A stretch of DNA of 64,000 bases, from assembly GCF_900110855.1 (NCBI RefSeq), contig NZ_FOFA01000012.1, positions 1 through 64,000 on the forward strand, in the 5' to 3' direction. Position numbers and translations under genes: made by a program. The notes beneath the pieces are model-generated. The model worked only from the letters and a program-made list of their open reading frames with translations, searched no databases and had not been told where the DNA came from. Source of the DNA: Microlunatus flavus. GTDB lineage: Bacteria; Actinomycetota; Actinomycetes; Propionibacteriales; Propionibacteriaceae. Shown piece after piece: positions 1-8,602 of the stretch (within the stretch, counting starts at the first letter, position 1; the number at the start of each line of letters is the position of its first letter).

Positions 1-30
1 GTCGAAGGGCCTCGTTGGGTTCTCGTGATC

Positions 31-1248
31 GTTGCAACGCCTCTATTGGTGGAGGTGGATGTTGACGTTCGGAGTGGGGGTCCGTCAGCGAGTGTTCGCG
101 TTGCTGGCTCGAGGCTGGTCGCAGAAGCAGACCGCGTCGGTCACGGGCGTGTCGGCCCGGGCGATCGGGCGTTGGCGCGCCGAGGTTGGCGGGGTGGAGT
201 TCGAACCGTGCCAGGTCCAGCGCTACCTCAGCCGTGACGAGCGCTACGAGATCGCCCGGCTTCACGACAGCGGGCTCGGGGTGCGAGAGATCGGGCGCCG
301 GCTGTGCCGCTCAGCCTCGACGATCAGTCGAGAGCTGCGCCGCCCCGCACGACCCGCGGCGGCGCCGGGGCGCCCGAGCGGACGCACGCCGGGCTACCAG
401 CCCGAGGCCTGCCACCAGGCCGCGGTCCGGGCCCGGAATCGGGCCCGGGCCTCGAAGCTGGCCCGTGACGCCCGGCTACGAGTCTGGGTCCAGACCCGCT
501 TGGACCTCGGCTTGTCGCCCGAGCAGATCAGCGGGCGGCTACGCGTGGAGTTCGGTGATGATGAGCAGATGCGGATCAGCCACGAGGCGATCTATCGCGC
601 CATCTACGTCCTTCCCCGAGGCGAGCTGCGCCGCGAGCTCCGCGCCCACCTCCGCAGCGGCCGTTCCCAACGCCGGACCCGTCAGACCCGCACTCCGCGC
701 AACCGACCGGGCCAGATCGTGGGCGCGGTCTCGATCCACGAGCGGCCCGAGGAGGTCGAGGGCCGGCTCGTGCCGGGCCACCACGAGGGCGACCTGGTCT
801 GCGGCCCGGCCGGGACCACCGCCGCGATCGGCACGCTGGTCGAGCGGACCAGCGGGTTCTTGACCGCGTTCTTGCTGCCCGAGCGCCACACCGCCGAAGC
901 GACCCTGGCCGGGCTCAGCGAGGCCGTGAACCGGACCGGGTGGCCGATGGCGTCGCTGACCTGGGACCGCGGCTCGGAGATGGCCCGCCACGCCGAGTTC
1001 AGTGCCGCGACCGGTATCCAGGTCTACTTCGCCGACCCCCACGCCCCCTGGCAGCGCGGCTCCAACGAGAGCACCAACGGCTTGCTGCGCGAATACGTCC
1101 CCAAAGGACGAGACATCGCCACCGTCACCGACACCGAGCTCCAACACGCCGTCGAGCTGCTCAACAACCGGCCCCGCAAACGACACGGCTTCCTCACACC
1201 GACCGAGGTCCTCGCCGCCATACTCAAAGACCAGACCGGTGTTGCGAC
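31..1248 (+). mobile_element. IS30-family insertion sequence, probably complete
   Basis: The element is one transposase gene between imperfect inverted ends. The left end (about 31-50, starting GTTGCAACGCC) matches the reverse complement of the right end (about 1229-1248, starting GTCGCAACACC) at 12-13 of 20 positions, or about 15 if one gap is allowed. The right end lies inside the last codons of the transposase. No target duplication can be called because the left flank is only 30 bases. A palindromic repeat lies just outside the right end, and the last 11 bases of a similar repeat in the opposite orientation begin the window. The ends are inferred; the transposase is clear. Confidence 0.6.
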
Positions 1249-1258
1249 CACCCCGTGA
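59..1258 (+). CDS. IS30-family DDE transposase
   Basis: A 399-residue transposase that would cut and join the element ends. The N-terminal part has two helix-turn-helix-like stretches, the second (about residues 60-95) carrying the IS30 pattern GLGVREIGRRLCRSASTISR. The C-terminal catalytic core shows D245 in EGDLV, D303 in TWDRGSE and E337 in RGSNES, the expected DDE triad with typical IS30 spacing. The reading frame is open and of normal family length, so it looks active. The ATG at 59 is preferred; a TTG at 32 in the same frame lies inside the proposed left end. No partner gene is present. Confidence 0.9.
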   Translation: MLTFGVGVRQRVFALLARGWSQKQTASVTGVSARAIGRWRAEVGGVEFEPCQVQRYLSRDERYEIARLHDSGLGVREIGRRLCRSASTISRELRRPARPAAAPGRPSGRTPGYQPEACHQAAVRARNRARASKLARDARLRVWVQTRLDLGLSPEQISGRLRVEFGDDEQMRISHEAIYRAIYVLPRGELRRELRAHLRSGRSQRRTRQTRTPRNRPGQIVGAVSIHERPEEVEGRLVPGHHEGDLVCGPAGTTAAIGTLVERTSGFLTAFLLPERHTAEATLAGLSEAVNRTGWPMASLTWDRGSEMARHAEFSAATGIQVYFADPHAPWQRGSNESTNGLLREYVPKGRDIATVTDTELQHAVELLNNRPRKRHGFLTPTEVLAAILKDQTGVATTP

Positions 1259-1286
1259 ATCTGGGCCTCGGAGAGGTCGGCTTTCT

Positions 1287-1342
1287 CGCCGAGACGCTGA
1301 CCACTTCGTGGCCCTTCGACGAGCTCAGGGAGCGTCTCGGCG
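1287..1342. repeat. Palindromic REP-like unit beside the IS30 copy
   Basis: A 56-bp unit with perfect 12-bp outer arms (CGCCGAGACGCT at 1287-1298 and its complement at 1331-1342). Inside sit a small hairpin (CCAC-TTC-GTGG) and the core CCCTTCGACGAGCTCAGGG. Folded, it would form a three-way junction. It is the same family as the array at 31.0-31.3 kb and the copies at 51.5-51.7 kb. The first 11 bases of the window (GTCGAAGGGCC) look like the end of an inverted copy on the other side of the insertion sequence. Confidence 0.75.
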
Positions 1343-1354
1343 GAGCGGAGCCAA

Positions 1355-2392
1355 TCAAGCATTGTCCAGAGGCAGGCCGGGAGGGTTGACCTCGGAGGTC
1401 TTCACGGCCTCGTTCTGGAGGTTGTACGCCTTGAGCCACTGGTCGTACTGGCCGGACCTGATCAGGTGGTTGATCGCGTCGGCGACCGGCTGCGCGAGGC
1501 CGCTGTCCTTCTTCGTCGTCGCGGCGATGAGGCCCTGCAGGGAGTCGCCTGCGCCCGAGAACGTGCCCGCCGTGCGGGTCGGCGTGCTGGTGCTCGCCGA
1601 CTGCTGGTCCTGGTAGGCCACGCCCGGGTTGGGACCGAAGTAGGCGTCGATCCGGCCGGAGGCCAGCGCCAGGTAGACGCTGTTGTTGTCCTTGTAGTAG
1701 CGGACCTCGAACGACTGGCCCTCGGCCTTCAGCTTCTGCTGCCACTCGAGCAGGATCTTCTCCTGGTTGGTGCCCGAGCTGACGGCGACGGTCTTGCCGG
1801 CCAGCGCGTGGTAGTCGCCGTCGAACGTCCACGGGTCGTCCTTCTTGACCGCGAAGGCGAGGTTGTCGTCGCGGTAGGAGGCGAAGTCGTACTTCTGCTT
1901 GCGCTCCTCGGTGACGGTGATGTTCGAGAAGCCGACGTCGAGCTGGGCGCTGTCGAGGCGGACGAACATGTTCTCCCAGGCGTTGTTCTGCAGGTCCGGC
2001 TTCAGCCCGAGGGTCGCGGCGACGAGCCGGCCCAGGTCGGGTTCGGCGCCGGTCAGGGTCTTGTGGTCGTCGCCGACGTAAGCCAGCGGCGGGAAGCCCG
2101 CCGGCAGGGCGCCGACGCCGATCACGAGCGTGCCGCGGTCCTTGACCGCGGCGGGCAGCGCGTCGTGCAGCGCCGCCTGCGGCTGGACCGTGATCTCGGT
2201 GCGCGTGGCCGTCGTCGTGTTGTCGGCGACCACCACGGTGGTGTTGCCGTTCTCGTCGGTGCTCGGCGCCCCGGTGGTCGCGGCGTCGCTGGTCGAGCAG
2301 GCAGCCAGCACGGTGGCGAGCACGGGTGCGGCCACGAGGACGGCGAGGGTGCGACGGCTGCGGGGCCGAGGCGTACGGGCGGTGAGGGGCAT
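1355..2392 (-). CDS. Amino-acid ABC transporter substrate-binding lipoprotein
   Basis: A 345-residue family-3 solute-binding protein. It starts with an arginine-rich signal and a lipobox (LAAC near residue 30), a short acidic/threonine linker, then the periplasmic-binding fold (GTLVIGVGALPAGFPPLAY; the lobe-two stretch LASGRIDAYFGPNPG). It would catch an amino acid or related solute outside the membrane and pass it to the permease and ATPase encoded just upstream on the same strand (68-bp gap to the ATPase gene). The start at 2392 gives the signal peptide at the very N-terminus. The exact ligand cannot be read from the sequence; cystine-type binders are one option given the Cys-containing candidate leader upstream. 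Confidence 0.88.
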   Translation of the reverse strand: MPLTARTPRPRSRRTLAVLVAAPVLATVLAACSTSDAATTGAPSTDENGNTTVVVADNTTTATRTEITVQPQAALHDALPAAVKDRGTLVIGVGALPAGFPPLAYVGDDHKTLTGAEPDLGRLVAATLGLKPDLQNNAWENMFVRLDSAQLDVGFSNITVTEERKQKYDFASYRDDNLAFAVKKDDPWTFDGDYHALAGKTVAVSSGTNQEKILLEWQQKLKAEGQSFEVRYYKDNNSVYLALASGRIDAYFGPNPGVAYQDQQSASTSTPTRTAGTFSGAGDSLQGLIAATTKKDSGLAQPVADAINHLIRSGQYDQWLKAYNLQNEAVKTSEVNPPGLPLDNA

Positions 2393-2460
2393 GGGTGTCT
2401 CCTGGAGTGGCGCGGCAGGCTGCCGCAGGGATGCGTACGGGTCTGGGTGCGGGGTGCGGT

Positions 2461-3257
<797 letters not shown>

Positions 3258-3261
<4 letters not shown>

Positions 3262-4253
3262 CGCGCGATCCCCCGCCGCGTCCGGACCGCCGACAGGACG
3301 CGTTGCGCACGGGTCGGTCCGGCGAGCCGGTCGACGCCGCGGGCGAAGCGCTGCTCCACGAAGTACTGGAAGACGGACAGGATGCTGGTGAGGACCACGT
3401 ACCAGACCGTCGCCACCATGAGCAGCGGGATGACCTGGCCGCTGTTGGTGCTCGCCTGCGTCTCCACCTGGCCGAAGAGGTCGAGCAGCGAGGTGATGTA
3501 GACGACCGAGGTGCCCTTGAGCAGCCCGATCAGCTGGTTGGCGTACGAGGGCAGGATCGCCCGCATCGCCTGCGGCAGCACGATCCGGGTGAAGCGGCGG
3601 TGCCGCGGCAACCCGAGGGCGGCCGCCGCCTCGCGCTGGCCCGGGTCGACCGAGATGATGCCCGAGCGGACGATCTCGGCGGCGTACGCGGCCTCGTTGA
3701 GGCTGAGGCCGATGATCGCCGCCGCCTCGTAGCTCAGCAGTCGGGTGGCGTCGATGCTGAACAGCTGCGGCCCGAACGGGACCGACAGCCCGAGGCTCGG
3801 GTAGAGCGCGGTCGCGTTGGCCAGGAACAGCAGCAGCACGATCAGCGGGACCGAGCGGAAGATCCAGACGTAGACCCAGCTGACCGCCTGCAGCACGGGG
3901 CTCCGGGAGAGCCGCATGAGCGCGAGCACGATGCCGGCGGCGAAGCCGATCACCGCGCTCCAGGCGGTCAGCTTCAGCGTGACGACCAGCCCCTCGAGGA
4001 TGATCGGCTGGAAGAACCAGTAGCCGAAGGCGTCCCACTGGTAGGCCTCGTTCTGGACGAAGCCGCGGACGACCTGGGCGAGCAGGAGGACGACGACGAC
4101 GCTCGCGACCCAGCGCCACGGACGGCGCAGCGGGACGACGCGGGACGACACCAGCGCGGCGGCGGGGTCGGGGACGTGGGCCGGGTCGGTCCGGCGCGGT
4201 TCGGGTGGGCGGTCGGCGGCCGGTGCGGGCCGCCGGTCGGTGCTCAGGCTCAT
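3258..4253 (-). CDS. Amino-acid ABC transporter permease
   Basis: A 331-residue inner-membrane permease of the HisM/GlnP class. About 40 hydrophilic, proline-rich N-terminal residues are followed by a first membrane helix (VASVVVVLLLAQVV). The region ending in EAAYAAEIVRSGI and GQREAAAALGLPR holds the EAA loop that contacts the ATPase. Only one permease gene is present, so the transporter is probably a homodimer of this subunit. It is the first structural gene of a three-gene operon (permease, ATPase, binding protein). The 446 bp upstream carry a promoter, a short candidate leader ORF and a hairpin. Confidence 0.92.
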
Positions 4254-4336
4254 GGGACCTCGGGGCGTGCGGGTACGCCGGCGCGGCGGCCGGCGGGACG
4301 GTCGGGAGGAGCGGGCCCGTGGGCCCGGAGCGGGTC

Positions 4337-4360
4337 GGGAGCCGCCGGTCGGCGGCTCCC
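4337..4360 (-). terminator. Hairpin after the leader ORF, possible attenuator
   Basis: A perfect 10-bp stem (GGGAGCCGCC and its complement) with a 4-base loop begins 5 bases after the stop of the candidate leader ORF on the minus strand, and about 80 bases before the permease start. No U-run follows, as is common in high-GC actinobacteria. A second short stem (GGGCCC-GT-GGGCCC, 4313-4326) lies nearer the permease. The position suggests control of read-through into the transporter, but that role is inferred. Confidence 0.45.
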
Positions 4361-4365
4361 TCCCG

Positions 4366-4467
4366 TCAGCGGCAGGTGCCGGGCATCCGTCGACAGGAGG
4401 GCACGCCGCCCGCGCGGCGGGCGGCGTGGTGACGCGGGAGGACGGCCGGGGTGGCGTCGGTGGTCAT
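4366..4467 (-). CDS. Candidate 33-residue leader peptide before amino-acid importer
   Basis: A short ORF reading MTTDATPAV, then PRHHAARRAGGVP, and ending SCRRMPGTCR. It is preceded by a purine-rich GAGGAA element 11 bases before the ATG and lies between a sigma-A-like promoter and the importer genes. The basic, histidine-containing body and the two cysteines near the C-terminus recall short actinobacterial leader peptides that sense cysteine supply, but the match is loose and it lacks a run of one amino acid. A hairpin follows the stop directly. It could also be a chance ORF in a long 5' leader. No function is claimed beyond a possible attenuator. Confidence 0.4.
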   Translation of the reverse strand: MTTDATPAVLPRHHAARRAGGVPSCRRMPGTCR

Positions 4468-4621
4468 GCGGGACCTGTTCCTCGGGGACCCCGGGACCGG
4501 GGTCGGCGCTTGCAGAGGGGGGTCCCCCTGCCGGGTCGTCACCTGGGGCACCCCACCGCGCGTGCGAGGGTTGCCGATCAGCCAGCCAGGGCTTGTCGCT
4601 GATGCTCGTGACCTGCCGAGA

Positions 4622-4651
4622 ACGCTAGAGCCGAACCCCGAGTTGTGTCAA
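4622..4651 (-). promoter_or_regulatory. Sigma-A-type promoter for the amino-acid importer
   Basis: On the minus strand a perfect -35 TTGACA (4646-4651) is followed after 18 bases by TAGCGT (4622-4627), which fits the actinobacterial -10 pattern TAnnnT. Transcription would start near 4615, leaving about 150 bases before the leader ORF and about 360 before the permease, which is enough room for an attenuator. Confidence 0.65.
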
Positions 4652-4699
4652 ATCCTGTCGGGTAACTAGGGAATAGCGGGAATGCGGTAGGAAGGCGGG

Positions 4700-5440
4700 G
4701 TGTTCGACGCCTGCGTGACCACGCTCCCCTCCCTCGCCCCGACCACCGGCGAGGTCGCCCACCCGCTCGACCGGGCGGCCTGGTCGGCCCTCACCGGCCC
4801 GCACGCCTCCTTCGCCCTCGGCGGCGACCGGGCCCGGCGCTACCCGGCGGACGTGTCCCCCTTCGCCGCGGTCGCCGCCGACGACGACCCGCTCGCGTGG
4901 GCGGAGCTCCGCGCGTTGTACGCCACCGACAAGCTGGCCGGGCTGGCGGTCCCGGCGGGCCGGCCGTGGTCGGTCCCGTCCGGCTGGGCGCTCGAGGGCG
5001 AGGTCCCCGGCGTGCAGCTCGTGTCCACCGACGCGCTGCGGTCGTACCCCGACGAGGAGGCCGTGGTCCTCGGTCCCGCCGACGCCGCGGAGGCGAGCGA
5101 CCTCGTGGCCCGAACCGAACCGGGACCGTTCCGGCCGCGCACCGTCGAGCTCGGGACCTACCTCGGGATCCGCCGCGAGGGGCGGCTGGTCGCCATGGCC
5201 GGCGAGCGGCTGCACCCCGAGGGCTGGACCGAGATCAGCGCGGTCTGCACCGACCCGGCGTACCGGCGCCAGGGCCTCGCCACCGGCCTGGTCCGCGCGG
5301 TGGCCGACGTGGTGCGCGAACGCGGCGACGTCCCGTTCCTGCACACCAGCGCGGCGAACACCCGCGCGATCCGGCTCTACCTCGCCATGGGCTTCGACCT
5401 GCGCACCGAGGTGCGGTTCCTGTCCCTGCGCGCCGTCTGA
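4700..5440 (+). CDS. GNAT-family N-acetyltransferase
   Basis: A 246-residue protein whose C-terminal half is an FR47-type GNAT domain. The acetyl-CoA loop is visible as CTDPAYRRQGLATGLVRAV (near residues 178-196), and the closing strand-helix ends NTRAIRLYLAMGF. The N-terminal half is a divergent region found in this subclass. It would move an acetyl group from acetyl-CoA to an unidentified amine. A GTG start is chosen because AGGAAGG lies 5 bases upstream. It is transcribed away from the importer operon. The substrate cannot be inferred. Confidence 0.85.
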   Translation: MFDACVTTLPSLAPTTGEVAHPLDRAAWSALTGPHASFALGGDRARRYPADVSPFAAVAADDDPLAWAELRALYATDKLAGLAVPAGRPWSVPSGWALEGEVPGVQLVSTDALRSYPDEEAVVLGPADAAEASDLVARTEPGPFRPRTVELGTYLGIRREGRLVAMAGERLHPEGWTEISAVCTDPAYRRQGLATGLVRAVADVVRERGDVPFLHTSAANTRAIRLYLAMGFDLRTEVRFLSLRAV

Positions 5441-5501
5441 GCCCGCGGCGGCGAGCCCGCTCCCCCGGCCGACGCCCCGGCCGTCCTCACCTCAGGTTTT
5501 T

Positions 5502-5575
5502 CACGTTCACGTGAAGCTCCGACGCTTCACCCAGCAGATCTGCCGAGGGAAGCGCGGGTCTTTCACGTGAACGTG
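5502..5575. terminator. Large inverted repeat between convergent genes
   Basis: Perfect 14-bp arms (CACGTTCACGTGAA at 5502-5515 and its complement at 5562-5575) enclose a smaller hairpin (GAAGC...GCTTC). Each arm itself contains the 10-bp palindrome TTCACGTGAA. It lies between the ends of the acetyltransferase and CDF genes, so a two-way terminator is the simplest reading. The duplicated palindrome would also suit a dimeric DNA-binding protein. Confidence 0.55.
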
Positions 5576-5606
5576 CTGGGCCGGACCGGCTGGGAGGGCG
5601 TACGGC

Positions 5607-6533
5607 TCAGCGGTGGTGGTGCTCCGGCTCGTGGGCGCGGTGGCCCTCCGGCTCGAGCTGGAACGTGCAGTGCGCCACGTCGAAGTGCTCCCCCAGGCAC
5701 GTGCCGAGGGTGTCGAGGATCTGGCCGGAGCGGCCACTGGCGAACTCGTCGCCCGCCACGACGACGTGCGCGGACAGCACCGGCAGCCCGCTGGTGATCG
5801 TCCAGACGTGGAGGTCGTGCACCTCGACGACGCCGGGGGTCTCCTGGATGTGGTCGCGGACCCGGTCGAGGTCGACGCCGCGGGGCGCGGCCTCGAGCAG
5901 CACGTCGACGACGTCGCGGATGAGCGACCACGCGCGCGGCAGGATCAGGCAGACGACGAGCACGGAGGCCAGCGCGTCGGCGCGGACCCAGCCGGTCGTC
6001 CAGATCACCACGGCCGCGACGACGACCGCGACCGACCCGAGCAGGTCGCCGAGCACCTCGAGGTAGGCGCCGCGCAGGTTCAGGCTCTCGTCCTTGCCGC
6101 CGCGCAGCACGAGCAGGCCGACGACGTTCGCCGCGATGCCGACGAGGGCGACCACGAGCATGAGCCCGCTCGACACCTGCGTCGGGTCCTGCCAGCGGCG
6201 TACGGCCTCGACGAGCACGAGCACGGCGATCGCCACGAGCAGGACCCCGTTGACCAGGGCGGCCAGGACCTCGGCGCGCTGCAGGCCGAAGGTGCGGGCG
6301 CTCGTGGCCGGGCGCGCCGCGAGGACCGAGGCGATGAGCGCGATGAGCAGGCCGGCGGAGTCGGTGAGCATGTGGCCGGCGTCGGCGAGCAGCGCGAGCG
6401 AGCCCGAGAGCAGCCCGCCGACGACCTCGGCCAGGAACACGGCCAGCGTGATGACCATGACGAGCACGAGCCGCCGGCGGTGGCGGCCGGTCGCGGTCAG
6501 GGACCCGTGGGCGTGCGCGTGGTCGTGGCCCAT
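5607..6533 (-). CDS. Cation diffusion facilitator (Zn/Cd/Co efflux)
   Basis: A 308-residue CDF transporter that would export divalent metal by proton exchange across the cell membrane. The N-terminus (MGHDHAHAHG) and C-terminus are histidine-rich. Helix 2 carries DAGHMLTD (H54, D58 of the transport site). The matching helix-5 site reads E159-x3-D163 (LEVLGD) where many Zn transporters have H-x3-D, so metal choice may differ. A cytoplasmic domain with HDLHVWTI follows. Its start overlaps the stop of the ArsR gene (TGATG), so regulator and pump form one operon. Confidence 0.92.
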   Translation of the reverse strand: MGHDHAHAHGSLTATGRHRRRLVLVMVITLAVFLAEVVGGLLSGSLALLADAGHMLTDSAGLLIALIASVLAARPATSARTFGLQRAEVLAALVNGVLLVAIAVLVLVEAVRRWQDPTQVSSGLMLVVALVGIAANVVGLLVLRGGKDESLNLRGAYLEVLGDLLGSVAVVVAAVVIWTTGWVRADALASVLVVCLILPRAWSLIRDVVDVLLEAAPRGVDLDRVRDHIQETPGVVEVHDLHVWTITSGLPVLSAHVVVAGDEFASGRSGQILDTLGTCLGEHFDVAHCTFQLEPEGHRAHEPEHHHR

Positions 6534-6904
6534 CAGCGCTCGATCCCGCTGCACAGGGTGACGGCGTCGCCGGTCGCGGACAGGAGTCGTTCCGCCGACC
6601 CGAGCAGGTCGAGGAGCTCGTCCGGCACGGCGAGCGCGAACAGCGACGAGCGCCCCACCGGGCGGGAGGTCACCAGGCCGCAGTCGCGCAGGCAGGCGAG
6701 GTGCGCGCTGACGGTGCTCTGGGCGAGCCCGAGGTGCGCGGTCAGGTCGACGACGCGGTGCTCGCCGAGCATCAGGTGGCGCAGGATCAGCAACCGGGTC
6801 GGCTCGGCCAGGCTGCGGAACAGCAGCACCGCCGCCTCCGGGACCGCCTCGGTCGGGTCGTCCACGAGCGCGCCCGCACCGGACCCGACGGTCGTCGCTG
6901 TCAT
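6533..6904 (-). CDS. ArsR/SmtB-family metal-responsive repressor
   Basis: A 123-residue winged-helix protein. The core reads LAEPTRLLILRHLM, then the recognition helix LAQSTVSAHLACLRDCGLV and the wing VGRSSLFALA. It likely represses its own operon with the CDF pump and lets go when metal is bound. It lacks the ELCVCDL metal site of classic ArsR (the equivalent is HRVVDLT), so sensing may use other residues, such as the cysteines in LACLRDCG or C-terminal histidine/acidic residues. The ATG at 6904 is chosen; a GTG two codons earlier is possible. A small imperfect palindrome around the start (TCGT-CACCCA-ACGA) might be part of the operator. Confidence 0.88.
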   Translation of the reverse strand: MTATTVGSGAGALVDDPTEAVPEAAVLLFRSLAEPTRLLILRHLMLGEHRVVDLTAHLGLAQSTVSAHLACLRDCGLVTSRPVGRSSLFALAVPDELLDLLGSAERLLSATGDAVTLCSGIER

Positions 6905-6941
6905 CGTCACCCAACGATGAAAGCGCCTGCCGGCGCTGTCG

Positions 6942-7592
6942 TCAAACGCGAGCGGCCGCGGCTCGGCTCCAACGGCGCCGGACGAGCCGCTCGACGGTCC
7001 CCGTCAGGAGGAGCAGCAGCAGCGCGAGGTAGTTCACGTGCTCGGAGAACGTCGCGCCGAGCACCAGGGCGAGCAGCAGCGCGGCCAGCGAGGTGACGCC
7101 GCCGAGCACGTCCTCACGGGTCTCGCGGCTGCGGCCGACGCTGAGCTCGGGGTGACGGTGGACCGTGAGGGTGAGCAGCGTCAGCGCACCGCTGCTCACG
7201 ACGAGGGTGCCGACGTAGAGCAGCACGGTGCCCGCCGACGGGCTGTACGCGGTGATGATCGCGGTCGGCACCGGCATGAAGACGATGGAGACCATCCACA
7301 GCAGGTTCCAGCCGACCACGGCCCGGTTCAGCCGCGAGACGTGGCGGAACAGCTGGTGGTGCGCCCACCAGAAGCGGAAGATCACCACGAAGCTCAGCAG
7401 GAACGACCCGAGCTCGCCCAGGTTCTCGCGCAGCAGCGCGCCGAGCCCGAGCCCCGAGCGGCGCGCCTCCGGCACCAGGTCGACCAGCGGCAGGACCAGC
7501 AGGGTCAGTGCGATCGCGACGACCGCGTCGGTGAAGAAGACCAGTCGCTCGGCGTGGTCCGACGGCTCAGGAGGCGGCGCCACGCCGGCCAC
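6942..7592 (-). CDS. TMEM175-like (DUF1211) membrane protein
   Basis: A 216-residue integral membrane protein with about six hydrophobic helices. The first helix reads RLVFFTDAVVAIALTLLVL, matching the conserved helix-1 pattern of the TMEM175/DUF1211 family (F-S/T-D-x-V-x-A-I-x-x-T). Bacterial members are reported as potassium-permeable channels formed by dimers or tetramers. A basic tail (RLVRRRWSRAAAARV) ends the protein. It starts with GTG and is transcribed alone on the minus strand. Channel activity is inferred from the family only. Confidence 0.8.
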   Translation of the reverse strand: MAGVAPPPEPSDHAERLVFFTDAVVAIALTLLVLPLVDLVPEARRSGLGLGALLRENLGELGSFLLSFVVIFRFWWAHHQLFRHVSRLNRAVVGWNLLWMVSIVFMPVPTAIITAYSPSAGTVLLYVGTLVVSSGALTLLTLTVHRHPELSVGRSRETREDVLGGVTSLAALLLALVLGATFSEHVNYLALLLLLLTGTVERLVRRRWSRAAAARV

Positions 7593-7631
7593 CCTCAGGA
7601 CGACGGCAGCGGGGACCGGCCGGCGCCGAGG

Positions 7632-7784
7632 TCACTCGATGGGGCCCGGGTCCGGGATCGGCTGCGGGTCGCCGGGCGGGCTGATCGGCGGGCCCGGATC
7701 CGGTGTCGGGATCGGCTCGGGGCCCGTGGGTCCGGGCACGGGTCCGACCGGCTCGGTCGGGATGGTCTGGTCGGTCATGGTCAT
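7632..7784 (-). CDS. Small proline-rich protein (50 aa)
   Basis: A 50-residue peptide rich in Pro-Gly and Pro-x-Pro units (PVGPVPGPTGPEPIPTPDPG, ending PIPDPGPIE), acidic and without a signal or membrane helix. The start is well supported: GAGGAGG lies directly upstream, and the ATG overlaps the SDR stop by one base (TGATG), so it is translated with the SDR. Such an extended chain could be a polyproline-type linker or binding peptide. I know no function for it. Two in-frame ATGs (7784 and 7778) are possible starts. Confidence 0.6.
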   Translation of the reverse strand: MTMTDQTIPTEPVGPVPGPTGPEPIPTPDPGPPISPPGDPQPIPDPGPIE

Positions 7785-8536
7785 CACTCCTCCTCGAAGA
7801 CGCGCGACACCTTGTGCTGCGCGGCCTGCGCCCGGGGCCGGACGGTCAGGCGGTCGACGTCGACGTGGTCCGGCAGCGAGGCGATCCAGCGCACCGTCTC
7901 GGCGACGTCGTCGGCCACGAGCGGTTCGGCGACCCCGGCGTAGACCTTCGCGGCCCGCTCGGCGTCGCCGCCGTAGCGGTTCAGCGCGAACTCGTCGGTG
8001 CGCACCATGCCCGGCGCGACGTCGTGGATCCGCACCGGTAAGTCGACCAGCTCCAGGCGCAGCGCCCCGGCGACCATGCGCTCGGCCGCCTTCGCCCCGC
8101 AGTAGCCGGCACCGCCCTCGTACGGGCCGTCGGCCGCGGTCGAGGTCATGAAGACGATCTGGCCGCGGTTCGCGACGAGGCGCGGCAGCAGCGCCTGGGT
8201 CACGCGGGTCGCGCCGATGACGTTCGTCGCGTACATCCGCTCCCAGGCGTCGAGGTCGGCCTCGGCGACGGGCTCCTGCCCGAGGGCCATGCCGGCGTTG
8301 TTCACCAGCAGGCTGACGTCGTCCGGCAGCTGCGCCGCGAAGGCCTCCACCGACGCTCGGTCGGTCACGTCGAGCACCGAAGCGACGCCCCCGATCTCGG
8401 CCGCCAGGGCCTCGACCCGGTCCGCGCGACGCGCCGCGCAGACGACGGTCCAGCCGTCGCCCGCGAGGGCCCGGGCCGTGGCGGCGCCGATCCCGCTGCT
8501 CGCCCCGGTCACGACGGCCGTCCCTGCTGCGCTCAC
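7784..8536 (-). CDS. Short-chain dehydrogenase/reductase
   Basis: A 250-residue classical SDR. The Rossmann dinucleotide loop is TGASSGIG near the N-terminus, followed by NNAG, a catalytic serine in FMTSTAADG and the YCGAK motif (Tyr-x3-Lys). CAARRADR after strand 2 suggests NADP(H) preference. It would oxidise or reduce a hydroxyl/carbonyl group on an unknown small substrate. GTG at 8536 puts the nucleotide-binding strand at the usual distance from the N-terminus. It is coupled to the downstream proline-rich ORF. Confidence 0.88.
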   Translation of the reverse strand: MSAAGTAVVTGASSGIGAATARALAGDGWTVVCAARRADRVEALAAEIGGVASVLDVTDRASVEAFAAQLPDDVSLLVNNAGMALGQEPVAEADLDAWERMYATNVIGATRVTQALLPRLVANRGQIVFMTSTAADGPYEGGAGYCGAKAAERMVAGALRLELVDLPVRIHDVAPGMVRTDEFALNRYGGDAERAAKVYAGVAEPLVADDVAETVRWIASLPDHVDVDRLTVRPRAQAAQHKVSRVFEEE

Positions 8537-8602
8537 ACCCCCATCCTCGCGACCAGGGTGGCGAGCCACGAAGCGGGGCCCCGACCGGAGCCGCTCGAAG
8601 GT

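Noticed and set aside
5507-5575. E-box-like CACGTG motifs as a bacterial operator for the CDF gene
   Set aside because: The sites lie downstream of both flanking genes, so direct control of their promoters is unlikely; kept as a terminator with a note.
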